From Paraburkholderia hayleyella (GTDB taxonomy: Bacteria; Pseudomonadota; Gammaproteobacteria; Burkholderiales; Burkholderiaceae): a stretch of DNA of 64,000 bases. The notes below the pieces were generated by a model. That model was not told the DNA's origin, did no database searches, and worked only from the letters and a program-made list of their open reading frames with translations. The DNA is taken from positions 1,116,001 through 1,180,000 of the forward strand of contig NZ_QPES01000001.1 of the NCBI RefSeq assembly GCF_009455685.1, read 5' to 3'. A program made the translations under genes and the position numbers. Numbering within the stretch: the first letter of the stretch is position 1; every line of letters begins with the position of its first letter. This document shows, piece by piece, positions 27,559 to 36,176 of this stretch.

Positions 27559-27732
27559 TTAATGCCTGCGATGCAGCCAGTCGAGCAGATGATGGCTTGC
27601 TAGCCAGTGATGCATCATGCCTTCGCCGTCGTGTTCTTTTTTATAGCTTTTCATTTCGAATACAGAGAGAGCAGCCAATATCAGTAACCCAATACCAAGA
27701 CCGATTAATCCCGCAATATCGTCGGCACCCAT
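27559..27732 (-). CDS. Small membrane protein, 57 residues
   Basis: ATG at 27732 with GGAGG seven bases upstream gives a 57-residue protein. A short N-terminal part precedes one hydrophobic helix (GLIGLGIGLLILAALSVF, about residues 8-25), then a charged, His-rich tail (HHWLASHHLLDWLHRRH). The strong ribosome-binding site and clear membrane segment support it as real. It is too short for standard ORF cut-offs. No family recognised. Confidence 0.6.
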   Translation of the reverse strand: MGADDIAGLIGLGIGLLILAALSVFEMKSYKKEHDGEGMMHHWLASHHLLDWLHRRH

Positions 27733-27887
27733 GAAAAGCCTCCATCAATGATTAAAAAACACCTCCCAATACTAGGACATGCTTTACGCGCTTGGCCAAG
27801 CGAGTTTAACTATCGGTTCTTTTGACATGCCGCAGTCAGCATTACAGGTAAACTTGGGACGTTTTTATCTTTCTGAACGGGACTTTT

Positions 27888-28031
27888 ATGACACGCATTC
27901 TCTTGACCATACTGTTTTTATCCGCCCTCGCTGCTTGTAGTAACAGCAGCTACCGCAGCAATTACAAAGGGGCTCCGATTGACCAGAAGCCACCATCGAT
28001 GGTCGATGGGCCGGGGGCCATGCCCGAGTAA
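27888..28031 (+). CDS. Small lipoprotein, 47 residues
   Basis: MTRILLTILFLSALAACSNSS gives a classic signal peptide with lipobox LAAC, so Cys17 is the probable lipidated residue. The mature part is about 31 residues, Ser/Asn then Pro-rich (APIDQKPPSMVDGPGAMPE). Such short entericidin-like or uncharacterised lipoproteins are common in Burkholderiaceae; function unknown. It stands alone, converging on the MATE gene. The gap upstream shows no other gene. Confidence 0.65.
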   Translation: MTRILLTILFLSALAACSNSSYRSNYKGAPIDQKPPSMVDGPGAMPE

Positions 28032-28082
28032 TCACAGGTGATGCGTGAGATATGACGTGTCCTGTCTGTGCGCGGCGTGGTG

Positions 28083-29498
28083 TTAAGTCTTGCCGGGCCC
28101 GATGCCACGCATGAGCGCTGGCAAAAACCCTGCGAGCGTGACGCCGCGCATGGCCATGAAGAGGAGTAACGCTGCCCACAAGCCAGGGTTGCCGTAAGCG
28201 GTGAGCAGCCCCCATGAGGCCATGGCGAATAGCGCGAATGACAGCACCATGGCCTGCATCAGCTCACGCGTGCGCGTCGCACCAATGAACACGCCATCCA
28301 GCAAGAAGCCCCAAACCGACACGACAGGCAAGGCCACCGCCCATGGCAGCAAGGTCTGGGCATGCAGACGTACGGCCATCTGGTCGGTAAGCTGGGCGAT
28401 CAGCCAGGGGCCCAGCATCCAGTACATCAACGAAAACCCGAGCGCGCCAAGTACCGACCACAACAGTGTCACGCGCAGCGTTTGACGAAATGCGCGCCGG
28501 TCACCCGCGCCAACCGTGGCGCCCACGAGCGCTTCCGCCGCATGGGCGAAGCCATCCAGGGCATACGCCATCAACGTTTGAAAATTCAGCAAAAGTGCAT
28601 TGGCGGCGAGCGTGATATCCCCTTGCTTCGCGCCGAGGTGAGCAAACCAACCGAACGAGGCGAGCAGGCACAGCGTGCGAATGAAGAGGTCGCGGTTGAG
28701 CGCGATGAGACGTTGCAGTCCGCGGCGCTCAAACAGCGCAGCCCACTTGAGTGGAGTCAGGCCCCGTGGCCGCAGATGCCACAGCAACGCTGCCCCAGCA
28801 GCAAAGCCAAGCGCATCCGCTGTTGCCGTGGCGGCGCCGATGCCCGTTACCCCTCTGTCCAGGCCATACACATAGAGCAGCACGGCGGCGATATTGATCG
28901 CGTTAATCAATACCTGGAGCGCAAGAGCGAGGCGCACGTGCTGGATGCCCAGCAGCCAGCCGAGAATGACGTAATTGGCGAGTGCCAGCGGGGCGGCCCA
29001 GATCCGCGCCTGGCAGTACGCCTGGGCCTGCTGCTGGACGGCGGCGCTGCCACCCAGCAACGTGAGTGCTGCGTGGATCAACGGGGTTTGTAACGCCAGC
29101 ACGGCAAGGCCAATGACACCCGCCAGAAGCAGGGCCCGCGCCAGGGTCAGACGGAGCGCAACCTGATCGCCCGCGCCAAACGCTTGTGCGACGAGCCCTG
29201 TCGTGCCCATGCGTAAAAAACCGAAGCCCCAGAACACGAAACTGAAAACCAGCCCGCCGAGCGCAACGCCGCCCAGGCTGGCCACCTCGTCGAGATGTCC
29301 CGCGACGGCGGTATCGACCGCGCCTAGAAGAGGTTGAGTCAGATTGGCGAGAACGATAGGAATGGCGAGCGCGAGGACCCGGCGATGTCCGCAATTCAGT
29401 CGGGCCTTGGCCCCAGGTATGGACGCAGGGATAGCCGAGGGGGGCTGGCTCAACCGCGTTCCTGAACGCAGACCCACGGCGACACCACGACGGCCCAT
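28083..29498 (-). CDS. MATE-family efflux transporter (DinF type)
   Basis: About 471 residues from ATG 29498, with roughly twelve hydrophobic segments. MATE features: LALAIPIVLANLTQPLLGAVDTAVAGHL at the start and the repeated half GYGLGA-like pattern in each six-helix half (FGFLRMGTTGLVAQAFGAGD). It likely exports drugs or metabolites by Na+ or H+ antiport. The frame is open further upstream to 29573, overlapping the DUF2288 gene; the exact start is uncertain, but overlap with that gene indicates cotranscription. Confidence 0.92.
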   Translation of the reverse strand: MGRRGVAVGLRSGTRLSQPPSAIPASIPGAKARLNCGHRRVLALAIPIVLANLTQPLLGAVDTAVAGHLDEVASLGGVALGGLVFSFVFWGFGFLRMGTTGLVAQAFGAGDQVALRLTLARALLLAGVIGLAVLALQTPLIHAALTLLGGSAAVQQQAQAYCQARIWAAPLALANYVILGWLLGIQHVRLALALQVLINAINIAAVLLYVYGLDRGVTGIGAATATADALGFAAGAALLWHLRPRGLTPLKWAALFERRGLQRLIALNRDLFIRTLCLLASFGWFAHLGAKQGDITLAANALLLNFQTLMAYALDGFAHAAEALVGATVGAGDRRAFRQTLRVTLLWSVLGALGFSLMYWMLGPWLIAQLTDQMAVRLHAQTLLPWAVALPVVSVWGFLLDGVFIGATRTRELMQAMVLSFALFAMASWGLLTAYGNPGLWAALLLFMAMRGVTLAGFLPALMRGIGPGKT

Positions 29499-29758
29499 AA
29501 ATCGGGATCGCGGGCGGTGAAATCCGCAGCGGTCGCGGCTTCGAGCCGCGTTACCTGCCCCGTCGAGAGCCATTGGGAGACTAGCCCGGTATGGTCGCTA
29601 GCGATGGCTTCCGCGACGCTCACCAGATCAAGATCGTGTGCGACGTGCAGCAAGATGCCCTGGGCAAAAAAGCGCTCCAGTTCGGGCCAGCCGATTTTTG
29701 CGGTTTCCGCAAGCAAGGTGAGATAGAGCGGGCTGTGAACGGGGGCGGAGGACGTCAT
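29450..29758 (-). CDS. DUF2288 domain-containing protein
   Basis: 102 residues from ATG 29758. The conserved pattern of this uncharacterised family is clear: LLAETAKIGWPELERFFAQGILLHVAHDLDLVSVAEAIASD, W near the middle, and the terminal VVVSPWVCVQER. Function unknown. It overlaps the MATE gene start, so the pair forms a small operon. An upstream extension to 29812 is open but lacks family similarity. Confidence 0.85.
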   Translation of the reverse strand: MTSSAPVHSPLYLTLLAETAKIGWPELERFFAQGILLHVAHDLDLVSVAEAIASDHTGLVSQWLSTGQVTRLEAATAADFTARDPDLWAVVVSPWVCVQERG

Positions 29759-29926
29759 GGAGGAAGCGCGTGGCAAGAGGCTTGCTACTATAAACCATCG
29801 TGCAGGCCGCATTCGCGCTGTGTGCGGTTCAGGTACGCTGCCGCTTTATCCAGCAAATGCCTGACATTGGCCACAGGCTTGCCATTTAGCGCCGCGTCTT
29901 TCACTGGGCGGCGCAGGAACCCGACG

Positions 29927-30664
29927 ATGTCTTCTTCTACCACCCGGCCACGCGCTGCCGCGGGCCAGTCTGAACCCTCTGCGAATCACCCGCCGCTATC
30001 CGGCGAGACACTCGCACGGGCCGATGTTGAACGGTTGATCCAGCACGTCGCATCGCCCCTGCATTTCGTCGATTGCGACTTCGCTGAAGCGGATCTTTCG
30101 CGGCTCGATTTACGTGGCGTAGTGTTCGAGCGTTGCACGCTCAGCGAAACCCGTTTTGTCGGCGCATCGCTCGCGCATAGTCATTGGCTCCGGTGCCGGG
30201 GCCGTGAGGCCGATTTCGCCTCGGCGGATCTGGTCGACGCCGTGTTTCAGTCGAGCGATTTCAACAATACGAACTGGCGGCGCACGCATCTCGCCTCAGT
30301 GACCTACACCGGCTGCAAGCTGACCGGAGCGAATTTCGAGGCGTGCGCGGCGTTAGGGCTGAGGTTTGTCGAGACACTGCTGGTGGGTGCGCATTTACGC
30401 GGCCTGTCGTTTCGCAAGATGACGCTGCAGCAGCTCGATTTTTCCGATGCCGATCTGGCGGGCGCCGATTTTCGTGAGGCGATTTTTGAGGGCGGCAGTC
30501 TGAAAGACGCGAATCTGAAAGACGCGCGTTTCGCGGGCGCGGACCTGCGCGCGGTGGATTTAAGCGGGGTGCGGCTGGTGGATGCCGGATTGTTTCGCGG
30601 TGCGACGATTTCGCACGAACAGGCAGCGGTGCTGGTGATGGAACTGGGGTTGCGCGTGATGTGA
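29927..30664 (+). CDS. Pentapeptide-repeat protein (Qnr/McbG-like)
   Basis: 245 residues from ATG 29927. From about residue 60 onward the protein consists of A(D/N)LXX-type pentapeptides (CDFAEADLSRLDLRGVVFERC, TGANFEAC, DLAGADFREAIFEGGSLKDANLKDARFAGADLRAVDL), which fold into a right-handed quadrilateral beta helix. Members such as Qnr and MfpA mimic DNA and protect gyrase from quinolones. Whether this one does is unknown. The N-terminus (about 30 residues) is Ser/Pro-rich and probably disordered. Confidence 0.88.
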   Translation: MSSSTTRPRAAAGQSEPSANHPPLSGETLARADVERLIQHVASPLHFVDCDFAEADLSRLDLRGVVFERCTLSETRFVGASLAHSHWLRCRGREADFASADLVDAVFQSSDFNNTNWRRTHLASVTYTGCKLTGANFEACAALGLRFVETLLVGAHLRGLSFRKMTLQQLDFSDADLAGADFREAIFEGGSLKDANLKDARFAGADLRAVDLSGVRLVDAGLFRGATISHEQAAVLVMELGLRVM

Positions 30665-30665
30665 C

Positions 30666-30700
30666 GCATCAGGCAACGGTACTGCGTTGCGGCCTGATGC
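30666..30700. terminator. Hairpin between convergent pentapeptide and nlpD-like genes
   Basis: GCATCAGGC (30666-30674) pairs with GCCTGATGC (30692-30700), extended by AACG/CGTT inside with a two-base bulge. It lies directly after the stop codon of the plus-strand gene and 27 bp beyond the minus-strand gene. No T run is seen. Confidence 0.45.
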
Positions 30701-30726
30701 GCCTGGCGGGCTGTGGCGGCCAGGCG

Positions 30727-31455
30727 CTAGCGAGCGGGCAGTGCGGTTGAGGGATCAACTGATTTGCCCAGGTAGCGCAATTCGAAATGCAGCATGACGC
30801 GATCGCTGTCGGTATTGCCCATTTCCGCGATGTTTTGTCCTTGCGTGACGCTCTGGCCTTCCTTGACGAGGAGTACCCGGTTGTGCGCATAGGCGCTCAG
30901 GTACTGCGCGTTATGTTTGACGATCAGCAAGTTGCCATAGCCACGCAGGCCATTGCCTGCATAAACCACGGTCCCAGCGGCTGCCGCCTTGACAGGCGTG
31001 CCTGCACTGTTGGCGATGTCGATGCCCTTCGAATCCCGGCCATCGAAGCGGCGTATGACAGTTCCAGCGGCAGGCCAGATGAGTGCGATTGACGAGGCGG
31101 GGGGCTTGGTGGGCTCGGCCTCGCGTGCAGACGCTGGGCGCGTGGCGGCGGGGCGTGCGGGTGTCGTGGCGCTTGTGCCTTTGGCGGTATTGCTGCGCGT
31201 TCCGTTGCTGTTGCTGGCCACATTGGCCGGCGGTGCGATGCGCAGCACCTGGCCGACCTCGATGGCATCCGGATTGGATAGCGTATTCCAGCGCGTGATG
31301 CTCTGGATGGATTGCCGGTGATCGCGCGCGATTTTCGAAACCGTGTCGCCGCGCTCGACGCGGTAGTATCCCGGCCCCACGGGCGCCGAACCGCAGGCGG
31401 CTAGCAGGCTGGCCAGCACGCAACTGGCCAGCCATCTGAATTGTGTTCCCAGCAT
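30727..31455 (-). CDS. NlpD-like LysM/LytM lipoprotein, amidase activator type
   Basis: 242 residues. Signal peptide with lipobox LLAAC (Cys21), a LysM domain (YYRVERGDTVSKIARDH...ITRWNTL) at about 30-75, a Thr/Ala/Pro linker, and a C-terminal LytM (M23) domain. The domain reads DSKGIDIANSAGTPV where active M23 peptidases have a zinc-binding His, so like E. coli NlpD it appears catalytically inactive. NlpD-type proteins activate periplasmic amidases during cell separation; an analogous role is inferred. The usual pcm/rpoS neighbours are absent, so this may be a paralogue. Confidence 0.87.
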   Translation of the reverse strand: MLGTQFRWLASCVLASLLAACGSAPVGPGYYRVERGDTVSKIARDHRQSIQSITRWNTLSNPDAIEVGQVLRIAPPANVASNSNGTRSNTAKGTSATTPARPAATRPASAREAEPTKPPASSIALIWPAAGTVIRRFDGRDSKGIDIANSAGTPVKAAAAGTVVYAGNGLRGYGNLLIVKHNAQYLSAYAHNRVLLVKEGQSVTQGQNIAEMGNTDSDRVMLHFELRYLGKSVDPSTALPAR

Positions 31456-31623
31456 TCAATCTCTCAAGACAGGGCGGTGTGCCGGGTTTCGCCGCTGGGT
31501 TTCACCCATGACAGCGGTGCGGCATGCGCAAAAACGCCGATTTTAACGGGTTTGTCCCAGGGTGTTGAGATACGGCGACAGGTCTTGAACGTGTTGTCTG
31601 CGCGATTGAAGGCGGGTTCGGCG

Positions 31624-32580
31624 TTAATCCAGTGCGGTGACTTTGATGCGGAGCGCGGCTGTTTCGCTTTGCCCGGGTTCGAGCCAGCGCAACCCTTCAC
31701 CGTTATGAATCGCATCGGGCAAGCCAAGCCAGGGTTCGATGCAGTAATAATCGGCCTCCGTGGTTTCAGCCCAGGTGGTCACGGCGTACCAGGGCACGGC
31801 GCCTGGGCGGTTCAGATCGAGCGAGATCACGCGCTTCAGGCCGGGAGCGATAAGTTGCACGGGTTGTTGCGGTGGCCCCTCAAGGCAATGGAAGCGGTCG
31901 TCAATGCGTGCCTCGTCGAGCGTGTAGCGGGGCGCGCCGCCCTCGGCGGGGCTGATTGAGCCATCCGCTAGCTGATGACGGCGCACGCTGGCTGGCATGG
32001 AGAGCACGGTGGTGCTGCGCTGCTCGTGAGGCAGCGCGAAATAAAAGTGATGTCCCGCGTAATAAGGCAGCCTCGAAGGCAAACCCGAAGGCAAACCCGA
32101 AGGCAAACCCGAAGGCAAACCCGCGCCGCCAGTATTTGTCGTAGTGAGCGTGACTTCCAGCGTGTCGCACCCGATTAGCCGATAGCAGGCCTCGAAGCGA
32201 AAGCCGAACGGATAGCCCGGATGGGTGGCTGCGCTGTCCGTCAACGTTAGGCGCATGCTGTGCTGTGTGTCGTCGATCTGGGCAGCAAAGGGCAGGTTGC
32301 GGGCGAAGCCGTGCATCGGCAATTCGCGCACGATACCCTCGGCGTCGCGCCATCGGCCTATCTGACCATCGACAAAATGACGCCCCAGAAAGGGAAACAG
32401 CAACGGATTGCCGCCGCGAATTTTGTTGGGCTGGCGCCAGTCAGCGTCATGGGGCCAATGAATCACGGGTTGGCCGTCAAGCACCCATGACAGCAAGAGG
32501 CCGCCATGTTGCGGAGCAAAGCGCAGTACAGAGGCCTCGTGGGCGATTTCGAGCGTGGGGGGAGCGGAAGGCAGCGTCAT
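31624..32580 (-). CDS. Aldose 1-epimerase-family protein
   Basis: 318 residues from ATG 32580. The galactose-mutarotase-like fold is suggested by GGNPLLFPFLGRH, LPMHGFARNLPF (the His of HGFA), YAGHHFYFALP and the terminal YCIEPWLGLPDAI with the family glutamate. It likely interconverts anomers of an unidentified sugar. Four in-frame copies of a 12-bp unit insert Gly-Leu-Pro-Ser repeats (about residues 154-170) before the YYAGHHFYF block, a region that should be a surface loop. Confidence 0.85.
   Translation of the reverse strand: MTLPSAPPTLEIAHEASVLRFAPQHGGLLLSWVLDGQPVIHWPHDADWRQPNKIRGGNPLLFPFLGRHFVDGQIGRWRDAEGIVRELPMHGFARNLPFAAQIDDTQHSMRLTLTDSAATHPGYPFGFRFEACYRLIGCDTLEVTLTTTNTGGAGLPSGLPSGLPSGLPSRLPYYAGHHFYFALPHEQRSTTVLSMPASVRRHQLADGSISPAEGGAPRYTLDEARIDDRFHCLEGPPQQPVQLIAPGLKRVISLDLNRPGAVPWYAVTTWAETTEADYYCIEPWLGLPDAIHNGEGLRWLEPGQSETAALRIKVTALD
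32074..32121 (-). repeat. 12-bp tandem repeat, four copies, inside the epimerase gene
   Basis: CGAAGGCAAACC is repeated four times without change and encodes Gly-Leu-Pro-Ser units on the minus strand. Identity between the copies indicates recent expansion. Confidence 0.92.
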
Positions 32581-32969
32581 GATGAAGGGCGGGCAGCCAT
32601 GGGCTGCATGAGAAAGTAGGAGAGTCGATAGTCGCACAGACACACGGGCCGGCGAATTAACGACGAACCACTTCTGCGTTTTAGCGGCCCCCTTCCCTGA
32701 TCAGCCTTCAGTTCCGCATGGCTTCCCTGGTATTCGTCAAACACGCAAAAAACTTTCATTGAAGTGACGCGCACTCAGGTTTCGGCTTTTTTTATCCCGA
32801 TATTGTTGTGTGTGGGGTGTGCAGCGCTTGGCGCGCCTCGGGTCACCCGGCATAATCGGTGCCCTTTCGGGCGTGACGTCTACGGTCACGCTCACGATCA
32901 TGATCCGGTAGGCTGGCGCGAGTATTTCCCCCAGCTTCTTTACTGACTGATTTTTGCTGAGGAGCCACC
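32581..32969. other. 389-bp intergenic region between epimerase and uppP
   Basis: Divergent promoter region. A frame beginning at 32764 (60 codons) is open but has no ribosome-binding site or family similarity, so it is not called. The segment just upstream of uppP carries GAGGAG at 32959-32964. Nothing else distinct is seen. Confidence 0.4.
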
Positions 32970-33800
32970 TTGAGCCTGCTGTTTCTGATTTTCCTGAGCG
33001 TTTTGCAAGGCGTGACCGAACTCTTTCCGGTTAGCAGTCTGGGCCATACCTTACTGATTCCGGCGCTGTTTGGCCTGCATATCGACAAGCATGCACCTCA
33101 GCTTTTGCCGTTTCTGGTGGCGCTCCATCTGGGTACGGCATGCGCTTTGCTGTGGTATTTCCGTCAACGCTGGATGGCGCTCGTGCGGGGGTTTTGCGGC
33201 TCGCTGGCTGGGCGGCGCAGCGACGACGGGCACATGATGTGGGCGCTCATGATCGGCACCATTCCCACGGGTCTGGTGGGCCTGTTGCTGGAAAAGCGCA
33301 TCGAGCGCGTCTTTCATGATTTGCGCATCGTGGCGCTGGCGCTGATCGTCAACGGTGTACTGCTCTGGCTGGGCGACCGGTTGCAGCGTGCCCGTGCGCA
33401 TCAGGCGCCGGAAAAGCTCACGTTCCGCCAGGCATTTCTGGTTGGCCTGGCACAAGTGGGTGCGCTGATTCCGGGGTTTTCGCGCAGCGGTCTCACGATG
33501 ATTGCGGGCAACGCAGCGGGCTTGAGCGCGGCGAAAGCGGCCGAATTTTCCTTTTTGCTGGGCACGCCGATTATTTTCGCGGCGGGGCTGCTGGAATTGC
33601 CAAAGCTGTTTCATGCGCCGGATCAATTAGCCGACGCCTTGCTGGGCGGCGTGCTGACCGCGATTGCGGCGTATCTCAGTGTGCGCTTTTTGATGCGTTA
33701 TTTTGAAGGGCGCGGCCGGCTGGCGGCGTTTGGCGGGTACTGCGTGCTAGCAGGTGCGGGCTGTCTGGTGTGGTTTATGCTGCATCCGCAGCCGGTTTGA
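32970..33800 (+). CDS. uppP: Undecaprenyl-diphosphatase (UppP/BacA)
   Basis: 276-residue membrane phosphatase that recycles C55-PP to C55-P for cell-wall synthesis; overproduction gives bacitracin resistance. The family motifs are present: QGVTELFPVSSLGH near the start and PGFSRSGLTM in the second half, each with its catalytic residues. The start is TTG 32970, with GAGGAG six bases upstream. The second residue pattern LFPVSSLGH differs slightly from the common FLPISSTGH, placing it in a divergent UppP subgroup. Confidence 0.93.
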   Translation: MSLLFLIFLSVLQGVTELFPVSSLGHTLLIPALFGLHIDKHAPQLLPFLVALHLGTACALLWYFRQRWMALVRGFCGSLAGRRSDDGHMMWALMIGTIPTGLVGLLLEKRIERVFHDLRIVALALIVNGVLLWLGDRLQRARAHQAPEKLTFRQAFLVGLAQVGALIPGFSRSGLTMIAGNAAGLSAAKAAEFSFLLGTPIIFAAGLLELPKLFHAPDQLADALLGGVLTAIAAYLSVRFLMRYFEGRGRLAAFGGYCVLAGAGCLVWFMLHPQPV

Positions 33801-33857
33801 GCCGGATAAATTCCGGTTTAGTAGAGTCTTTCGGTCAAGAGGCAACGCATGAGCCGC

Positions 33858-33886
33858 TTGAACCGCCTTTCATCGGTTACTATAGC
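33858..33886 (+). promoter_or_regulatory. Probable tRNA-Arg promoter
   Basis: TTGAAC (33858-33863) is followed after 17 bp by TATAGC (33881-33886), about 35 bp upstream of the mature tRNA. Confidence 0.4.
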
Positions 33887-33921
33887 TGCCTTGCATGGTT
33901 GGCAGCTTGCCTCCCGCTTGC

Positions 33922-33996
33922 CTCCCCATAGTTCAACGGATAGAACACGGGTCTTCTAAACCTGAAATCGAGGTTCGATTCCTCGTGGGGGGGCCA
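33922..33996 (+). tRNA. tRNA-Arg (anticodon TCT)
   Basis: Cloverleaf: acceptor CTCCCCA/TGGGGGG with one T-G pair, D arm GTTC AACGGATA GAAC, anticodon stem CGGGT/ACCTG with loop CTTCTAA, T arm CGAGG TTCGATT CCTCG, discriminator G and encoded CCA. tRNA genes of this type often serve as island integration sites, and foreign-looking DNA begins right after it. Confidence 0.94.
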
Positions 33997-34030
33997 TAAA
34001 TAGATCCAACGAAGTCCAAAGAAATCCTCG

Positions 34031-34063
34031 AAACCCCGTCAAGTCAAGCTTCGCGGGGTTTTT
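34031..34063 (+). terminator. Terminator of tRNA-Arg
   Basis: AAACCCCG/CGGGGTTT stem (34031-34038 with 34054-34061) ending in five T residues, 35 bp after the tRNA. Confidence 0.75.
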
Positions 34064-34164
34064 CGTTTCCAGCAAGGCACGAAGACAACCATTTACAGCT
34101 GGGGTATCTGGGGGTATCGGAGTAGCCCTCGAGCCAGATATCCCCATATTGCCACTGACCGACA

Positions 34165-34323
34165 TGGGTGTCCTGGTTCAACCATCACCGCCTGCTCGAA
34201 TCCATCAGGTACATCCCGCCTGCAGAGGCTGAGGCAAACTACTATCGGCAACTCGTCAGTCAAGCCACAGCGATGGTGGCTTGACTTAAACCAATCAGCC
34301 TCCGCGAAACACGGGGCGATTCA
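34165..34323 (+). mobile_element. IS3-family remnant (OrfB C-terminus plus terminal repeat)
   Basis: The frame from 34165 to the TGA at 34284 encodes WVSWFNHHRLLESIRYIPP and on to NYYRQLVSQATAMVA, the characteristic end of IS3-family OrfB. It is followed by a GC-rich terminal repeat (near CCTCCGCGAAACACGGGGCGATTCA, 34299-34323). Everything upstream of OrfB is missing. The element's end touches the stop codon of the AraC gene, so it probably trimmed that gene's 3' end. Confidence 0.75.
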
Positions 34324-35157
34324 CAGAGCCGGTAAATGCTGCGCACGCAGGGAGTGCGAGAGTGCCCCTGGCGTCAGCCCATAATTCGATACGAAATGAC
34401 GCGTCAAATGGCTCTGGTCTGCGAAACCTGCGAGGTGGGACGCTTGGAGAACCGTATAGCCAGTCATGATCAGACGGCGGGCCATCTGCAGTTGACGCTG
34501 AAGACGATAGGCGTGTGGCGGCAGATGTGTAGCGGCCTTGAACGCACGAAGGAAATGGAAGCGGCTCAATCCTGCTTCGGCAGCGAGTTCGGTGAGCGAG
34601 ACAGGAACTTCCGGGTGAGCGTCGATGCGGGCCTTGGCCTGTGCCAGCTCCTTGGACAGCAGCTTCATTTGCGTGGATCGAATGTGTCCCAAGAGCGAGG
34701 GCAGGATCTGAAAGAGCTCCTGCTCCACGAGCTCTTGCCATGGTTCCTGACCAGGCTTGGTGAGAGCGGTGTAGAGGCGTCCGAATGCTATTGCCGCAGG
34801 CTGGTGGTTGAGAACCGGGTGGATGAACTCCACGCCTGTACTGTGTCCCATGGCCTTCGAGAATTGCGCGATCAGCGCAGGGTCTAGATAGAGCATGCGC
34901 CAGGCGCGTGCTTCGCCAGCAACGGGTCTGCCGTCGTGGACTTCATTCGGATTGACTGTGATCATGTTGCCGGACGTAGCGCGCACTTCCCCGCGGCCGC
35001 TGGCGGAGTCCTGGGCGCCGCGTATGACCACACCTATGCCGAACTGGTCATGTGTATGCCGGCCGAATGAGCGGCTGGACGCCGCCTCCACGGCAACCAC
35101 GCCGGACTGCCCGCAAACTCCGGCTTTGAACTGCCTCTTGGCGTCTCCTTGAGTCAT
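34321..35157 (-). CDS. AraC-family transcriptional regulator
   Basis: 278 residues. An N-terminal cupin-like sensor (FGRHTHDQFGIGVVIRGAQDSASGRGE and NPNEVHDGRP) at about 30-90 is followed by two helix-turn-helix motifs in the last 100 residues (SLTELAAEAGLSRFHFLRAFKAATHLPPHAYRLQRQL and ASHLAGFADQSHLTRHFVSNYGLTPGAL). This subtype commonly lies beside amino-acid or metabolite exporters and controls them. The EamA exporter 2.4 kb away, beyond the IS pile, is a plausible former divergent neighbour. Its stop codon coincides with the edge of an IS3 remnant. Confidence 0.9.
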   Translation of the reverse strand: MTQGDAKRQFKAGVCGQSGVVAVEAASSRSFGRHTHDQFGIGVVIRGAQDSASGRGEVRATSGNMITVNPNEVHDGRPVAGEARAWRMLYLDPALIAQFSKAMGHSTGVEFIHPVLNHQPAAIAFGRLYTALTKPGQEPWQELVEQELFQILPSLLGHIRSTQMKLLSKELAQAKARIDAHPEVPVSLTELAAEAGLSRFHFLRAFKAATHLPPHAYRLQRQLQMARRLIMTGYTVLQASHLAGFADQSHLTRHFVSNYGLTPGALSHSLRAQHLPAL

Positions 35158-36091
35158 TTTTCGATCCTTCTTTTCGCAGAGGTACGGTGAAGGAATTTAA
35201 CTGGGCCTACCTTGATCTGGTGTCCTGAGTTAGAAATTCGCAAACTGAATCTCTCGATGCTCGAGAGGATGTCCTCTGCGGACTTGACCCACGTGAATGG
35301 CTTGGGGTTGGCGTTGGCGTTGTTGATTTGCAGGTACTGCTTGATTGCTTGCTCGAGTTGCAGAGTCGAGCGATGTGTGTCGCGGCGGATGTACTTGTCG
35401 GCGAGGGTGGCGAACCAGCGCTCAACTTGGTTCAACCACGATGCCGAGGTCGGTGTGAAGTGAACATGAAAGCGCGGATGTCGAGCAAACCACGCCTTGA
35501 TCGAAGGGGTCTTGTGAGTGCCATAGTTGTCCATCACCAGACCACGCACAGCCGCATGGCCTTGAGCGGTGGATCTAGGTACAGGCCCACAATGTTGCGC
35601 ACCTTCTCGACGAACAGCAGGCCGCTCGACAGTTTGAAAGTTTCTTGGCGATGCGGCTGCAAGCCGAAGGCGCGCCAGATGCGCGTGACTGCCGTTTGCG
35701 ACACATCGATCTCGCGCGCCATGGTACGCGTGCTCCAGTGGGTCGCTTCGGCCGGCACCGACTCCAGCGTCTTGGCGATCACCGCATCGACACGCGCGTC
35801 ATCAATGCTGCGCGGGGCGTCTGAGCGCGGTGCATAGAACAATCCGTCCAGGCGCTGTTTGACGAAGCGAGCGCGCCACTTGGACACCGTCTGTGGCGTG
35901 ACCCGCAGGCGGGCTGCGACCACCTTGTTGTCAATACCATGCGCACGAGCCAACACAATGCCCGCTCTCGAGGCCAAGGTCTGCGCCGTCTTGCGACGCA
36001 GCGTCAATGCCACGAGCTGTTCGCGTTCGACTTCGCTCAACACCAGTTGCGCCTTTGGCCTTTCTCTCATCGTCACCTCCATCATATCCAC
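35154..36091 (-). pseudogene. IS630 transposase, broken by internal deletion and frameshift
   Basis: The first part (36091 to 35534) has the N-terminal helix-turn-helix (RLRVTPQTVSKWRARF) and linker up to LDPPLKAMRLCV. It then jumps to a second frame (35549 to 35154) beginning MDNYGTHKTP, which carries the C-terminal catalytic motif region (TPTSASWLNQVERWFATL). The normal intervening CVDEKSQIQAL segment with the first catalytic aspartate and roughly 90 residues are gone. The second frame runs through the terminal repeat and stops inside the AraC start codon. Confidence 0.82.
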
Positions 36092-36151
36092 GCACTATAC
36101 GCGCAGAATCAGTAATCAGTTATTAGTTCAACAAACTTCTAACGCAAGACA
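35219..36151 (-). mobile_element. IS630-family element, internally deleted
   Basis: Imperfect terminal repeats flank it: GGTGTCCTGAGTTAGAAATT at 35219 and, reading inward from 36151, AGTGTCTTGCGTTAGAAGTT. The transposase is in two frames on the minus strand. The central part is missing, so it cannot transpose on its own. Confidence 0.75.
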
Positions 36152-36176
36152 CTAGTCTTACTTTGTCACAAGTTAA

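Noticed and set aside
30727..31455. Active M23 peptidoglycan endopeptidase
   Set aside because: The zinc-binding His before GIDIAN is missing, as in NlpD-type activators, so an active peptidase is unlikely.
32764..32946. Small open frame upstream of uppP
   Set aside because: No ribosome-binding site, no recognisable features beyond a short hydrophobic start, and it ends just before the uppP leader.
33956..34165. Minus-strand open frame over the tRNA-Arg 3' end
   Set aside because: It is explained by the tRNA and its terminator; no ribosome-binding site or family similarity.
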